A stretch of 64,000 nt of DNA from Candidatus Rothia avicola (GCA_019115985.1 DXCN01000032.1:18887-82886); one strand, 5' to 3'. Numbered from the stretch's first letter, positions 31,420 through 41,252 are shown. Numbers and translations: made by a program. The notes: generated by a model from the sequence alone, not told the origin.

Positions 31420-33564
31420 ATGAGCCTTGCCCAAGAAATTAACCGCGTCGTTGCACCTTTTGAAGTTGTCTCTGAGTATCAGCCGGCTGGCGACCAGCCC
31501 AAGGCAATCGCGGAGCTGACCGAACGCGTCCAGAACGGTGAAAAAGACATCGTGCTCATGGGTGCCACCGGTACTGGTAAATCTGCAACGTCTGCCTGGC
31601 TCATTGAGGCCGTCCAGCGCCCCACCCTGGTCATGGTGCAAAACAAGACCCTGGCTGCCCAGCTGGCCAACGAACTGCGCGAGCTGCTACCCAACAATGC
31701 TGTTGAGTACTTCGTTTCCTATTACGACTACTACCAGCCCGAAGCCTACGTGCCTCAGACCGATACCTTCATCGAAAAAGACTCCTCCATCAACGAAGAA
31801 GTCGAACGCCTGCGTCACTCCGCCACCAACTCCCTGCTGACCCGCCGCGACGTCGTGGTGGTTGCTACCGTCTCCTGCATCTACGGCCTGGGCACCCCCG
31901 AAGAATACGTTGCCCAGATGGTGACCCTGCGCCAGGGCGAAGAAATCGACCGGGACGAGCTGCTGCGCCGCTTCGTCTCCATGCAGTATGCCCGCAACGA
32001 CCTAGACTTCCACCGCGGCACCTTCCGCGTCCGTGGCGATACCGTCGAAATCATCCCCATGTACGAAGAAAACGCGATTCGTATCGAGTTCTTCGGCGAC
32101 GAAATCGAAGCTATCTACACTCTGCACCCGCTCACCGGCGACGTCATCCGCGAAGAAACCGAAATGTACGTCTTCCCGGCCTCTCACTACGTCGCCGGTG
32201 CCGAACGCATGGCCCGAGCCATTACGTCCATCGAGGACGAGCTACGCGACCGCCTGCAGGAGCTGGAGTCCCAGAACAAACTGGTTGAAGCCCAGCGCCT
32301 GCGCATGCGCACCCAGTATGACCTTGAGATGATGGAGCAGATGGGCTTCTGCAACGGCATCGAAAACTACTCTAGCCACATCGACGGGCGTGCTCGCGGC
32401 ACAGCCCCGCACTGTCTGCTGGATTACTTCCCCGATGACTTCCTGCTCATCGTCGACGAATCCCATGTGACCATTCCCCAGATTGGGGCCATGTTTGAGG
32501 GCGATATGAGCCGCAAGCGTACCCTGGTTGAGCACGGCTTCCGCCTGCCCTCGGCCATGGATAACCGCCCCCTCAAATGGGAGGAATTCCTCGACCGTAT
32601 CGGCCAGACCGTCTACCTCTCAGCTACCCCCGGTAAGTACGAGCTGGCCCAGGCCGACGGGGTAGTGGAGCAGATTATTCGCCCCACCGGCCTGGTCGAC
32701 CCCGAAATCGTGGTCAAGCCAACCGAGGGGCAGATTGACGACCTGCTCGAAGAGATCCGTCTGCGGGTAGAGCGTGACGAACGCGTACTGGTCACGACCC
32801 TAACCAAGCGTATGGCTGAGGACCTCACCGACTACCTGCTGGAACACGGGGTTAAGGTGCAGTACCTGCACTCCGACGTTGATACCCTGCGCCGCGTGGA
32901 GCTGCTTAGCGAGCTGCGCCAGGGCGTCTTCGACGTGCTGGTGGGCATCAACCTGCTGCGTGAGGGCCTAGACCTGCCCGAGGTCTCCCTGGTTGCCATT
33001 TTGGACGCTGACAAGCAGGGCTTCTTGCGCTCCACCACTTCCCTGATCCAGACCATCGGCCGAGCCGCCCGTAACGTGGGCGGTCAGGTGCACATGTACG
33101 CCGATAAAATCACCGACTCCATGCGCACCGCTATCGACGAAACCAACCGCCGCCGCGAGATCCAGCAGGCCTACAACCGCGAGCACGGCATCGACCCCCA
33201 GCCCCTGCGCAAGAAAATTGCCGATATTACCGATGCCCTGGCCCGCGAGTCAGAAGACACCGCAGAGCTCCTTGCCGCCCGCAAGGGTGCCTCGGGCAAG
33301 CTGGCTCCGACCAAGAAGGGAACCAAGTATGCGGCGACCAGCCCCGAAGCCGAAGAGCTCTTCAAGAAGGCAGAAGCCCGGGTGCGCCAGGACGGCCTTG
33401 CGGCAGCTCCCGCCGAAGACCTACTGGGTCTGATCGAAGAGATGCACGCCCAGATGATACAGGCCGCCGAGGAGCTTAAGTTCGAGCTGGCGGGTCGCCT
33501 GCGCGATGAAATTGCCGACTTGAAGAAGGAACTACGCGCTATGCAGGAAGCCGGGCATGCCTAA
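31420..33564 (+). CDS. uvrB: UvrABC system protein B
   Basis: 714 residues. UvrB is the helicase-like damage-verifying subunit of nucleotide excision repair. Walker A is GATGTGKS; the beta-hairpin that threads DNA lies in [16 protein letters not shown]. Helicase motifs include LIVDESH, LSATPG and [10 protein letters not shown]. The C-terminal UVR domain that binds UvrC is [21 protein letters not shown] Lys/Ala-rich insert (around residues 625-645, [21 protein letters not shown]) precedes the UVR domain. The start follows the terminator and TAGGGT box directly and is probably near-leaderless. uvrA and uvrC lie 20-27 kb downstream. Confidence 0.98.
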   Translation: MSLAQEINRVVAPFEVVSEYQPAGDQPKAIAELTERVQNGEKDIVLMGATGTGKSATSAWLIEAVQRPTLVMVQNKTLAAQLANELRELLPNNAVEYFVSYYDYYQPEAYVPQTDTFIEKDSSINEEVERLRHSATNSLLTRRDVVVVATVSCIYGLGTPEEYVAQMVTLRQGEEIDRDELLRRFVSMQYARNDLDFHRGTFRVRGDTVEIIPMYEENAIRIEFFGDEIEAIYTLHPLTGDVIREETEMYVFPASHYVAGAERMARAITSIEDELRDRLQELESQNKLVEAQRLRMRTQYDLEMMEQMGFCNGIENYSSHIDGRARGTAPHCLLDYFPDDFLLIVDESHVTIPQIGAMFEGDMSRKRTLVEHGFRLPSAMDNRPLKWEEFLDRIGQTVYLSATPGKYELAQADGVVEQIIRPTGLVDPEIVVKPTEGQIDDLLEEIRLRVERDERVLVTTLTKRMAEDLTDYLLEHGVKVQYLHSDVDTLRRVELLSELRQGVFDVLVGINLLREGLDLPEVSLVAILDADKQGFLRSTTSLIQTIGRAARNVGGQVHMYADKITDSMRTAIDETNRRREIQQAYNREHGIDPQPLRKKIADITDALARESEDTAELLAARKGASGKLAPTKKGTKYAATSPEAEELFKKAEARVRQDGLAAAPAEDLLGLIEEMHAQMIQAAEELKFELAGRLRDEIADLKKELRAMQEAGHA

Positions 33565-33645
33565 ACCCCCGGGGAGGTCTTTAGAAGCTCGCGGCCTTAG
33601 TGTAGACTGGTGCAGTTTGCGTCAGAACCACTATATGGAGCCTCT

Positions 33646-34854
33646 ATGAGCCAGAAAACCGCGCGTCCCAGCGTCGCCCGCATGCTGGGTATGCCCCAGA
33701 TTCTGCTTACCTTCGGGCTGACCATTTGCAGTCTATCTATCCTGCTCCCTGCCTCACCAGCCTGGGCGCTGGCAGGTGGGGCAGACTCACTGGGGGCTGG
33801 TGCCACCAACGCGGTACTCATGGCGGTGACCGTAGCGACCCAGTTCAGCGTCCCCGCCCTCACCCGCCGCTTCTCCTGGGCGCTTGTGTTACCGGTGGGC
33901 ACCCTCTTTATGGGGCTGCCCTCCCTCATGCAGGCTCTGAGCTCCGATTTGCTCAACGTCCTTGTCACCTCGGGTCTGCGCGGTATCGGCTTCGGTATTG
34001 TCACCGTCTGTTGCTCATCAGCCATGTCCTACCTCATTCCCGTCGAATACCGCGGGCGAGCCGTCGGGCTCTACGGGCTGGCTGCTGCAGGTACTCAGAT
34101 GTTCTTCACCCCCGTTGCCCCCTGGGCTCTCGATACCTTCGGTTATCGCTCGGTGATTTCAGCCGGGGCAATCGCAGCAATAGCAGCCCCCTTCGCCCTG
34201 CAACTAGGCCGACTGGTTGACCACTTCATGGAAGAACAAAGGGCCGGTGAGCAGGGGAGCGACGCCACCCCTGCAACTTCCACCGCAACCATTATCGCCC
34301 GCATCTGGCCCGCGCTGCTGACTCTCACACTCGTCACCAGCGTCGGCGGTGCTTTCATGACCTTCTCCACCGAAATCGCCCCCACTGCCACCCTGGCGAC
34401 CGGAGCCCTGCTCCTGCTCTGCGCCCTAGCAACCCCCACCCGTCTCTACGGCGGCTCCCTCACCGACCGGTTTGGCACCCGCCTTCTCATGACCCCGGTG
34501 CTGGCCCTCACGGCCCTGGGCGTCGGCCTTGTCGGCTGGGTCAATGGGGCGAGCCTGCCCACCGTCATCTTCCTTCTGGCTGGTGCAACCCTGATCGGGT
34601 TCGGCTACGGCTTCCTACAGTCGGTGACCATGGTGCGCGCCCTGTCGGACGCCGGTGGGGCGGACGCCACCCAGCGCGCCTCTGTTGCCTGGAACTCCCA
34701 CTTCGACATCGGCACCGGCCTCGGTTCTCTCGCCATCGGTGCCGCCGCGCAGGCGACCAGCTTTGCCGCAGCCTGGGCGGGCGCGGCCGTCCTTCTCCTG
34801 GCCTGTGCCATCATGCTCGGCCTTAAGGATGCCCGTGCGTCTGTTCAAAAGTAA
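33646..34854 (+). CDS. Major facilitator superfamily transporter, unknown substrate
   Basis: 402 residues with about twelve membrane segments. The cytoplasmic loop after helix 2 is VPALTRRFSWALVLP, the equivalent loop in the second half is YGGSLTDRFGTRLLM, and a long hydrophilic loop in the middle (MEEQRAGEQGSDATPATS) joins the halves. This is a typical drug-efflux or sugar-efflux MFS layout, but no substrate can be read from it. The start at 33646 (MSQKTARP) has GGAG seven bases upstream; the open frame from 33610 is not needed. A TAGACT box lies at 33603-33608. It precedes the Mn riboswitch and terC; cotranscription cannot be excluded. Confidence 0.82.
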   Translation: MSQKTARPSVARMLGMPQILLTFGLTICSLSILLPASPAWALAGGADSLGAGATNAVLMAVTVATQFSVPALTRRFSWALVLPVGTLFMGLPSLMQALSSDLLNVLVTSGLRGIGFGIVTVCCSSAMSYLIPVEYRGRAVGLYGLAAAGTQMFFTPVAPWALDTFGYRSVISAGAIAAIAAPFALQLGRLVDHFMEEQRAGEQGSDATPATSTATIIARIWPALLTLTLVTSVGGAFMTFSTEIAPTATLATGALLLLCALATPTRLYGGSLTDRFGTRLLMTPVLALTALGVGLVGWVNGASLPTVIFLLAGATLIGFGYGFLQSVTMVRALSDAGGADATQRASVAWNSHFDIGTGLGSLAIGAAAQATSFAAAWAGAAVLLLACAIMLGLKDARASVQK

Positions 34855-34877
34855 GAAGATGGGTTATAGTTGTAGAC

Positions 34878-35006
34878 CGAGCAAGGGAGTATCCCACTAA
34901 TTCCTGCATCGTCAGCACGTTGATCGAAGGCGCCCAACCGGGGCAGGAAACCACTCGACAGGGTGGTGGGAGAGACTTGTGGATTTTGGCAAACCCCAAC
35001 CACAAG
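34878..35006 (+). promoter_or_regulatory. Manganese (yybP-ykoY) riboswitch of terC
   Basis: The two conserved metal-site loops are visible: GGGAGTA (34885-34891) and GGTGGGAGAGAC (34963-34976). The closing helix pairs GCAAG (34881-34885) with CTTGT (34976-34980). The same 3' strand can instead join a second hairpin, CTTGTGG (34976-34982) with CCACAAG (35000-35006), ending next to the ribosome site AAAGG (35007-35011). Metal binding should hold the first helix, release the ribosome site and switch terC on. The family and its link to TerC proteins are established; the switching model is inferred. Confidence 0.82.
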
Positions 35007-35017
35007 AAAGGCTCCCA

Positions 35018-36214
35018 ATGCATATCACTGGGTTGCAGTGGGGTGTAACGATTGCGTTCATCCTGGCACTGCTTGCTTACGACTTCTTCTTCCACGTGCG
35101 AAAAGCGCACGAACCCACCATCAAAGAGGCCGCGATTTGGTCGGCCGTCTACGTGGGTATCGCCCTGCTCTTTGGTCTGGTCATCCTCTTCTGGGACGGC
35201 ACCCAGTTCGCTGCTGAATACTACGGCGGCTACATCACCGAGAAGGCTCTGAGCGTCGATAACCTCTTTGTCTTCCTGATTATCATGGCCTCTTTCAAGG
35301 TGCCGCGCGAAGACCAGCAAAAGGTGCTGCTCTTCGGCATTATCTTCGCTATGATTGCCCGCACCATCTTTATTCTGGTGGGCGCTGCCGCTATTGAGCA
35401 CTGGAGCTGGGTCTTCTACCTCTTCGGCCTGATTCTGATTTACACCGCCGGTAACCTCATCAAGGGTGAGGTTACCGATAAGGAAGAAGAGGACGAAGCC
35501 AACAACGTCGTCGTTCGCCTGGCCAAGAAGATGTTCAACACTGTTGACTACTACGACGGCGATAAGCTCTTCACCGTAGAAAATGGCAAGAAGGTCATGA
35601 CCCCCATGCTGCTGGTCATGGTAGCTATCGGCGGTACCGATATCCTCTTTGCCCTGGACTCCATCCCCGCGATCTTCGGCCTGACCCAGGAAGCCTACAT
35701 CGTCTTCACCGCAACCGCCTTCTCCCTGATGGGTCTGCGTCAGCTCTACTTCCTGATTGACGGCCTGCTGGACCGCCTCATCTACCTTTCCTGGGGCCTG
35801 TCCATCATCCTGGCCTTCATCGGTGTGAAGCTGCTGCTGCACGCTCTGCACGAGAACACCCTGCCCTTCATTAACGATGGCCAGCCGGTTCACGTTGTTG
35901 AAGTAACCATCGGCTTCTCCCTGGCCGTTATCGTGGGCGTGCTGATTGTGACCGTCCTGGCCTCCCTGCTCTCACCCAAGGGTCGTGCTCTGGCAACCAT
36001 CCAGCGTGTTCAGTCCCTGTCTGAGAAGTACCTGAACCTGCCCGCCGATGCCCCTGAGGCTGAGCGTGCTGAGATTCAGCGACAGCTAGATGAGCAGGTC
36101 GCTAAGTCCCGCGAGATTCCGCAGAAGTACCGCGACGAGCTGATTGAGTCTGAGAACGAGTACCAGGACCTGGTACGTCGTGCCCGTACCGCTCACGCCG
36201 AGCGCAGCGCCTAA
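35018..36214 (+). CDS. terC: TerC-family membrane protein, likely Mn2+ exporter
   Basis: 398 residues with nine or so membrane helices. Family marks include EKALSVDNLFVFLIIMASF, GIIFAMIARTIFI and GGTDILFALDSIPAIFG, whose intramembrane Asp residues are proposed to bind metal; GLRQLYFLIDGLLDRLIYL follows. The C-terminal ~70 residues are charged and probably helical. TerC/Alx/MeeF proteins export manganese and are often controlled by the yybP-ykoY riboswitch, which is present here. I take ATG at 35018 because AAAGG lies six bases upstream. The alternative GTG at 34979 lies inside the riboswitch. Confidence 0.92.
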   Translation: MHITGLQWGVTIAFILALLAYDFFFHVRKAHEPTIKEAAIWSAVYVGIALLFGLVILFWDGTQFAAEYYGGYITEKALSVDNLFVFLIIMASFKVPREDQQKVLLFGIIFAMIARTIFILVGAAAIEHWSWVFYLFGLILIYTAGNLIKGEVTDKEEEDEANNVVVRLAKKMFNTVDYYDGDKLFTVENGKKVMTPMLLVMVAIGGTDILFALDSIPAIFGLTQEAYIVFTATAFSLMGLRQLYFLIDGLLDRLIYLSWGLSIILAFIGVKLLLHALHENTLPFINDGQPVHVVEVTIGFSLAVIVGVLIVTVLASLLSPKGRALATIQRVQSLSEKYLNLPADAPEAERAEIQRQLDEQVAKSREIPQKYRDELIESENEYQDLVRRARTAHAERSA

Positions 36215-36223
36215 CCGGCGGTA

Positions 36224-36257
36224 GGCGTCCGCCCCAATAACCAGGGGTGCGGACGCC
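36224..36257. terminator. Inverted pair of GGCGTCCGC motifs after terC
   Basis: GGCGTCCGC (36224-36232) and GCGGACGCC (36249-36257) face each other, flanked by short C and G runs. They lie just after the terC stop and before a stronger terminator, an arrangement similar to 19301-19340. Confidence 0.5.
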
Positions 36258-36272
36258 CGCCCCGGCTTCACA

Positions 36273-36315
36273 ACCGCTGGCCCCATCCCGAGAGGGAAGG
36301 GGCCAGCGGTCTTTT
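36273..36315 (+). terminator. Terminator of terC
   Basis: Long arms (36273-36289 and 36294-36310, one mismatch) with the loop GAGA, followed by CTTTT. Confidence 0.9.
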
Positions 36316-36433
36316 GTGTCACTGAGTCTGGAAGCGGGGGAGGGGTGTCATGAAAGCCAGAACCCTAGAGACTGGCTACCGGTTTGAGTAGACTTGACCT
36401 TAACCCCTCGCCTGAACCGGAAAAGGAGCACCC

Positions 36434-36838
36434 ATGTCTGCAACCGAGTATCTACCCATGGTCTTTTGTCTGCTCTTGCTGGGCGGGCTCTTTCTGGCGA
36501 TAGCCCGTATGGGTGCAGCCGGTACCCTGCGCCGTAACGGACTGGTGGGCGTCCGCACCACAGCAACCATGCAGTCAGACGCCGCCTGGTACGCGGCCCA
36601 CAAGGCGATTGCCCCCACCCTGCGGGCCTGCGCCTGGGCCCAGTTTGCTGGGGCAGCCCTCGTCCTGGCCCTGGGGCTGATGGCTAACAATTCCGCAGTT
36701 ATTCCGGTTGGCCTAGCCTTTCTGTTCCTTCCCACTATCGCCATGGTGGTAGCTGCCATGACACGAGGAGCGTCCGCCGCTAACGACGCCCACCGGGCCT
36801 GGGAACAAGACCAGCAGACCTCCCCAATCCATCACTGA
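36434..36838 (+). CDS. SdpI-family membrane protein
   Basis: 134 residues with three membrane segments (about 5-23, 65-86 and 92-112). The motif LRRNGLVGVRTTATMQSDAAWYAAHKAI matches the conserved block of the SdpI/YhfL family (PF13630-like: NxxxGxRxxxTxxxxxxWxxxH), whose best-known member gives immunity to a killing peptide in Bacillus; most members have no known role. AAAGGAG lies seven bases before the ATG and a TAGACT box sits at 36389-36394. It is monocistronic with its own terminator. No toxin gene is seen beside it. Confidence 0.78.
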   Translation: MSATEYLPMVFCLLLLGGLFLAIARMGAAGTLRRNGLVGVRTTATMQSDAAWYAAHKAIAPTLRACAWAQFAGAALVLALGLMANNSAVIPVGLAFLFLPTIAMVVAAMTRGASAANDAHRAWEQDQQTSPIHH

Positions 36839-36842
36839 ATAA

Positions 36843-36882
36843 AAAGGCCGAGAGGTGCAGCTGCACCCCTCGGCCTTCTTGT
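36843..36882 (+). terminator. Terminator of the SdpI-family gene
   Basis: Fifteen- to sixteen-base arms around the centre GC (near 36862), reading AAGGCCGAGAGGTGC and its complement, followed by CTTG. It may serve the convergent hydrolase gene as well. Confidence 0.82.
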
Positions 36883-36897
36883 GATAGTTAAACTCCC

Positions 36898-38310
36898 TTA
36901 GCGCATATCAGCCAGCAGGTTCTTCAGGTGGCCCAGAATCAGGGGGCCGTCTGCGCCCAGACCGTCATGGTGGTGGGTTTTAGACGTCCACACACGGGTG
37001 TTACCCACAAACTCGGCGGTCTTCATCGAATGGGCGTAATCCACGTACACATCGGGCACGTAGGCTGCTGCAACCAGGGGCACCTCGTTGCGGGCCAGCT
37101 GGTCGTGGTCGTAGAGACGGCCCCAGTCCTTCTTCTCCGCCAGCAGCTGGGCAACCTCAGCCAGCGGACGCAGAGCCGGGTCCTCCTCGTAATACCAGGG
37201 GAAGATATGCTCACCGGTCAGTAGCAGGGGAGAGGCGTCCTCGGCAAAATCCGGACGCTCAGCGTACATGCGGGCTGCAGACCAGTTCGTCGGTGAAGCA
37301 GACGGCGAGGTTCCCCCCAGCTCCTGCGCGGGGCCATCCGCATAAATCGTCTCATGTAGCAGGCCGTAGAGGGGGCCAGCCTGGAAGCTGACCTGGGCGC
37401 TGATCTCCGTCAGGAACTGGTCAGAGAGCCACTTGTCGGACTCAGCAAAGGCCGACTCCAGTACGTAGTGCAGGCCCCTGGCCCGGCCGTTACCACCCAG
37501 AATATTGCCCAGCATCTGGAAGCGGTGCGGGGTTAGGCGCTCGCCGGTGGGCAGGTATTCCTCGTTTTTGGCCAGGTGCTCGCAGATGCGGACGGCCAGG
37601 TCCTTATCTTCGGGGTACCAGCCGTAGTATTCCTCGGTGCGCTCCTTCATGCGGTCGAGGGTGGAGCGGTAAACGTCATCCACATGGGAGCGGATGGGGG
37701 CAAGCCCGGCAGTCATACGGGAGTCCTTGAGGGACTCAGGTGCAAAGGAGAGGTAGGAGAGGGTCAAGAAGCCCCCGAAGCTCTGGCCCATGGTCGACCA
37801 GCGCTTGTCTGTGCGGTCTGCCAGCAGGAATTCGCGGACGACCTCGGCGTCGGCAATGATGGAATCGGCGCGGAAGAGCTCACAGAACTCAGCCTGGACC
37901 TCGGGGGTACCCTGGGCGGTGATGACGCGGGCAGAGAGCGGGGTGGAATTGCCGGTGCCACGCTGGTCGAGCAGAATCAGGCGGTGGGTCTTGGCGAGTT
38001 CCTGTACCCAGCCGCCTTCAGAGATAGGGCGGGGGCTCTTGCCGCCGGGGCCGCCCTGCAGGTAGACCATGTAGGGGCGCTCATCGACGGGGGTGGTGAG
38101 GGCATCGGAGGTGTCGATAACTTCGCGGGCGAAGACGGTGATGGTCTGGTCGGCAAAGCGGGATTCCAGGGCTGCCGCTTCACCCTTGCCGTAGATCAGC
38201 CCGTGGGTTAGGGGCACAGTGAACCAGTGGTCTACCAGTTTGAGGGAGTCAATGGTGTGGGTGACGCCGACGCGGTGGGTCGGCTGGGGCAGGCGGGGGT
38301 GGGTAGGCAT
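36898..38310 (-). CDS. Alpha/beta-hydrolase, prolyl aminopeptidase-like (S33)
   Basis: 470 residues. YLQGGPGGKSPRP is the oxyanion-hole segment of prolyl aminopeptidases, LILLDQRGTGNSTPL the following strand, and MGQSFGGFLTLSYL the nucleophile elbow with the catalytic Ser. The late acidic residue and the His in KTHHHDGLGADG complete the likely triad. A large helical cap (about 200-370) suits peptides with N-terminal proline or similar. No signal peptide is seen, so it should be cytoplasmic. The start at 38310 has AAGGAG six bases upstream; the frame's Met at 38325 is less suitable. It lies downstream of the helicase, separated by a structured 190-base gap. Confidence 0.88.
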   Translation of the reverse strand: MPTHPRLPQPTHRVGVTHTIDSLKLVDHWFTVPLTHGLIYGKGEAAALESRFADQTITVFAREVIDTSDALTTPVDERPYMVYLQGGPGGKSPRPISEGGWVQELAKTHRLILLDQRGTGNSTPLSARVITAQGTPEVQAEFCELFRADSIIADAEVVREFLLADRTDKRWSTMGQSFGGFLTLSYLSFAPESLKDSRMTAGLAPIRSHVDDVYRSTLDRMKERTEEYYGWYPEDKDLAVRICEHLAKNEEYLPTGERLTPHRFQMLGNILGGNGRARGLHYVLESAFAESDKWLSDQFLTEISAQVSFQAGPLYGLLHETIYADGPAQELGGTSPSASPTNWSAARMYAERPDFAEDASPLLLTGEHIFPWYYEEDPALRPLAEVAQLLAEKKDWGRLYDHDQLARNEVPLVAAAYVPDVYVDYAHSMKTAEFVGNTRVWTSKTHHHDGLGADGPLILGHLKNLLADMR

Positions 38311-38440
38311 GGGGCTCCTTCGCACGCAAATCAGGTCTTTCTTCTACCGATAGGCTACCCTAGCTTCCCTGCACCGGCCCTGAGATGGTGCGTAAGAAGT
38401 TCTAATGTGACCGCTTTAGAAGTGAGAATCTCTACCCCCA

Positions 38441-38517
38441 CCTGGTAGGGACCAGATAACTACCGATAGTATGTCTTGTCCATCAGGACTTCGGTAGGAA
38501 TCTGGTCCCTTACTGGG
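38441..38517 (-). other. Structured palindromic element between helicase and hydrolase genes
   Basis: Three nested pairings: GGGACCAGAT (38448-38457) with ATCTGGTCCC (38500-38509), TACCGA (38461-38466) with TCGGTA (38491-38496), and weaker outer pairing of 38441-38447 with 38510-38517. It begins four bases after the helicase stop on the minus strand. There is no T run, so it may be an RNA-processing site, a weak terminator or a small repeat. Confidence 0.45.
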
Positions 38518-38520
38518 AAA

Positions 38521-41124
38521 CTAGAAAGCCCCCACACTCTCAATCAGCACCACTGGCGCGCCTTCCTCGTCTGAGGCGTCCAGATCGACCCTGGCGACAA
38601 TTCCGAAATCGTGGTTGTCGTCGGGGTCGGCAAAAATCTGACGCACCTTCCACACCCCGGGGTGCTCAGCCGTATCGTCATCAATCTCAATCAGGCGCGG
38701 GGAGCGGGCCTCGGCGTCCGTATAGATATCCTCGTACTCCTCAAAATAGTCGTCCATCGCCTCAGCCCAGCGGTCGGCGTCCCAACCCGAGCGTTCGCCG
38801 TCCAGCTCGCCCAGCAGGTGGTCGCGCTCGTCCGCAAAGAGCTCCACCCGGCGGAACATCGCGTTGCGTACCATCACCTTAAAGGCGCGGACGTTGCTCG
38901 TCACCTTGGGCGCAGACTCGGCAACGAGCTCTTCGAGAGAGTCCTGTACGGGGATGCCTTCTTCGCCGGCGGCCAGGCGCTCCCACTCGTCCACCAGGGA
39001 TGAGTCGGTCTGGCGGATAACCTCGCCCAGCCACTCGATCACGTCGGTGAGCTCATCGGTCAGGGCAGATAGGGGCACGGTCTGGCGCAGGGCCTTGTAG
39101 GCGTCCGACAGATAGCGCAGCAGAATACCCTCGGAACGCTCTAGCCCGTAGAACTGGATGTAGTCGCCAAAGCCCATGGCCCGCTCATACATATCGCGCA
39201 CCACGCTCTTGGGCTCTACCTCAAACTCCTTCATAAAGGGAGCGCCCGCCGAGTAGGTCTCAAAGGCCTGTTCTAGCAGGTCAGCCAGGGGCTGCGGGTA
39301 GGTGATTTTGTCGAGCTCAGCCATACGCTCGTTGTAGTCCAGCCCCTCAGCCTTCATCTCTGCCAGGGCCTCACTCTTAGCCTTCTTCTCCTGGCCAATC
39401 AGCACCTGGCGGGGCTTTTCCAGGGTGGACTCAATCACCGAGACCGCATCGAGGGCGTAGGACTCCGACTCCTTATCGAGCAGAGACAGCGAAGCCAGCG
39501 CGAAGGGGGAGAGCGGCTGGTTCAGGGCGAAGTTCTCCTGCAGCGAGACGGTCAGGCGCACGGTGCGGCCAAACTCGTCGGGCTCCGGCAGGCGCTCCAC
39601 CACGCCCCCGTTGAGCAGCTCCCTGTAAATACCAATCGCCTTGCGCTTGAGGGCGCGCTGTTTAATCGGCGGCTCGTGGTTGGCGGTGAGGAAGAGCATG
39701 ACGGTCTCAAAGGGGTCAGCCTCGCGCTGCAGCATATTGAGCATCATGGAGTGGGTCATCTGGAAGGACGAGGTTAGCGGCTCGGGTTCTGCGGCAATAA
39801 TCTGCTCGAAGGTCTTATCGCTCCACGCCACAAAGCCCTGCGGGGGCTTCTTCTTTTTACCCCGCAGCGACTGGGCCATCTTCTTCTCATCCCCATTGAA
39901 CTTCTCCCGGGCCTTGGCCTCAAGCCGGTCGTTCTCAATCTCGTGTTCGGGGGCCTGAACCACCACGTAACCGGCCGTATCAAAGCCAGCCCGGCCCGCG
40001 CGTCCTGCAATCTGGTGGAACTCACGGGACTTCAGGCGGCGGGTGCGCTGCCCGTCAAACTTCGAAAGGGCAGTTACGAGCACCGTGCGGATAGGGACGT
40101 TAATGCCCACACCCAGCGTATCGGTACCGCAAATGACCTTGAGCAGACCCGCTTGGGCTAGCTGCTCCACCAGGCGGCGGTACTTGGGCAGCATGCCGGC
40201 ATGGTGAATGCCGATACCGTTCTTGATGTACTTCTGTAGCTGCTTACCGAAGCCCGCCGAGTAGCGGAAGCCGGCGGTCAGCTCGTTGATACGCTCCTTG
40301 TCTTCCTTAGAGGCAATAGCCAGACTCATGAGCGAAGCGGCTGTATCGATGGCCTGAAGCTGAGAGAAATGCACAATGTAGACCGGCGCCTGGTGGGTCG
40401 ATACTAGCTCGTCTACCTTCTCAACCAGGGGCTCCCGGGAGTAGGTGTAGTTGAGCGGAATGGGGCGGGTCTCGCTGGTGACCAGGGAGGTCTGCCGCCC
40501 GGTGAGCTCCGTCAGTTCGCGCTCAAAACGGCTCGTATCGCCCAGGGTTGCGCTCATAAGCAGGAACTGGGCCTGGGGCAGGTCAAGCAGGGGAGCCTGC
40601 CAAGCCCAACCGCGCTGGGGGTCAGAGTAGAAATGGAACTCATCCATGACCACCTGGGTCAGATCAGCCCCTTCACCCTCACGCAGCACAATATTGGCAA
40701 GAATCTCGGCGGTGCAACAGACGATGGGGGCATCGGCGTTAATAGAAGAATCGCCGGTCACCATACCCACATTCTCAGCCCCAAAAATCTCGCAGAGATC
40801 AAAGAACTTCTCAGACACCAGGGCCTTAATAGGGGCGGTGTAGTAGGAGCGCTGGCCGGTCGCCAGGCCCATAAAATGAGCCGCAACCGCCACCGTGGAC
40901 TTACCCGACCCGGTGGGGGTCGCCAAAATGACGTTGTTGCCCGCCGCCAAATCAAGCACAGCTTCGTCCTGGGCCGGGTACAGCTGCATGCCGCGAGCCT
41001 CAATCCAAGCCAGAAAGGCCTCGTAGGCTTCATCGCCCGTGAGCGGGTTAGAGGCAAAATCGCCACGGAAATAGGGCTTGCTGTTATCGGCTAAAGAGGG
41101 GGAGAGAAAGGGAAGAATCTTCAT
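38521..41124 (-). CDS. Superfamily II DEAD/DEAH-box helicase with DUF3516-type C-terminus
   Basis: 867 residues. Helicase motifs in order: ATPTGSGKSTVA (Walker A), VMDEFHFYSD (Walker B), LMSATLGD (motif III), YIVHFSQ (IV), IHHAGMLPKYRRLVEQLA, VICGTDTLGVGINVPIRTV (V) and QIAGRAGRAGFDTAGY (VI). This is the Ski2/Mtr4-like branch. The C-terminal ~400 residues match the DUF3516-type extension known from actinobacterial helicases. An RNA-processing or repair role is likely by family only. The ATG at 41124 has a modest ribosome site (AGAAG). The ABC exporter leader is divergent from it, so the two share the control region 41125-41252. Confidence 0.9.
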   Translation of the reverse strand: MKILPFLSPSLADNSKPYFRGDFASNPLTGDEAYEAFLAWIEARGMQLYPAQDEAVLDLAAGNNVILATPTGSGKSTVAVAAHFMGLATGQRSYYTAPIKALVSEKFFDLCEIFGAENVGMVTGDSSINADAPIVCCTAEILANIVLREGEGADLTQVVMDEFHFYSDPQRGWAWQAPLLDLPQAQFLLMSATLGDTSRFERELTELTGRQTSLVTSETRPIPLNYTYSREPLVEKVDELVSTHQAPVYIVHFSQLQAIDTAASLMSLAIASKEDKERINELTAGFRYSAGFGKQLQKYIKNGIGIHHAGMLPKYRRLVEQLAQAGLLKVICGTDTLGVGINVPIRTVLVTALSKFDGQRTRRLKSREFHQIAGRAGRAGFDTAGYVVVQAPEHEIENDRLEAKAREKFNGDEKKMAQSLRGKKKKPPQGFVAWSDKTFEQIIAAEPEPLTSSFQMTHSMMLNMLQREADPFETVMLFLTANHEPPIKQRALKRKAIGIYRELLNGGVVERLPEPDEFGRTVRLTVSLQENFALNQPLSPFALASLSLLDKESESYALDAVSVIESTLEKPRQVLIGQEKKAKSEALAEMKAEGLDYNERMAELDKITYPQPLADLLEQAFETYSAGAPFMKEFEVEPKSVVRDMYERAMGFGDYIQFYGLERSEGILLRYLSDAYKALRQTVPLSALTDELTDVIEWLGEVIRQTDSSLVDEWERLAAGEEGIPVQDSLEELVAESAPKVTSNVRAFKVMVRNAMFRRVELFADERDHLLGELDGERSGWDADRWAEAMDDYFEEYEDIYTDAEARSPRLIEIDDDTAEHPGVWKVRQIFADPDDNHDFGIVARVDLDASDEEGAPVVLIESVGAF

Positions 41125-41172
41125 GGTTCTTCTAGTTTAATAGACCGGTCAAGATAAAGGCGGGTATGACGC

Positions 41173-41202
41173 TTGTCAAACCTGCCTAGAGTGTTCTAAG
41201 GT
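41173..41202 (+). promoter_or_regulatory. Promoter of the leader peptide and ABC exporter
   Basis: TTGTCA (41173-41178), an 18-base spacer and TAAGGT (41197-41202). Transcription would begin near 41209, about 44 bases before the leader peptide start. Confidence 0.6.
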
Positions 41203-41252
41203 AAAGGGCAGAACTTAACCGCATATCTAGCTCACGAAAGGAGGCCCGCGAA

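Noticed and set aside
34979..35017. GTG start for terC at 34979
   Set aside because: It lies inside the riboswitch closing helix and lacks a ribosome site; ATG at 35018 has one.
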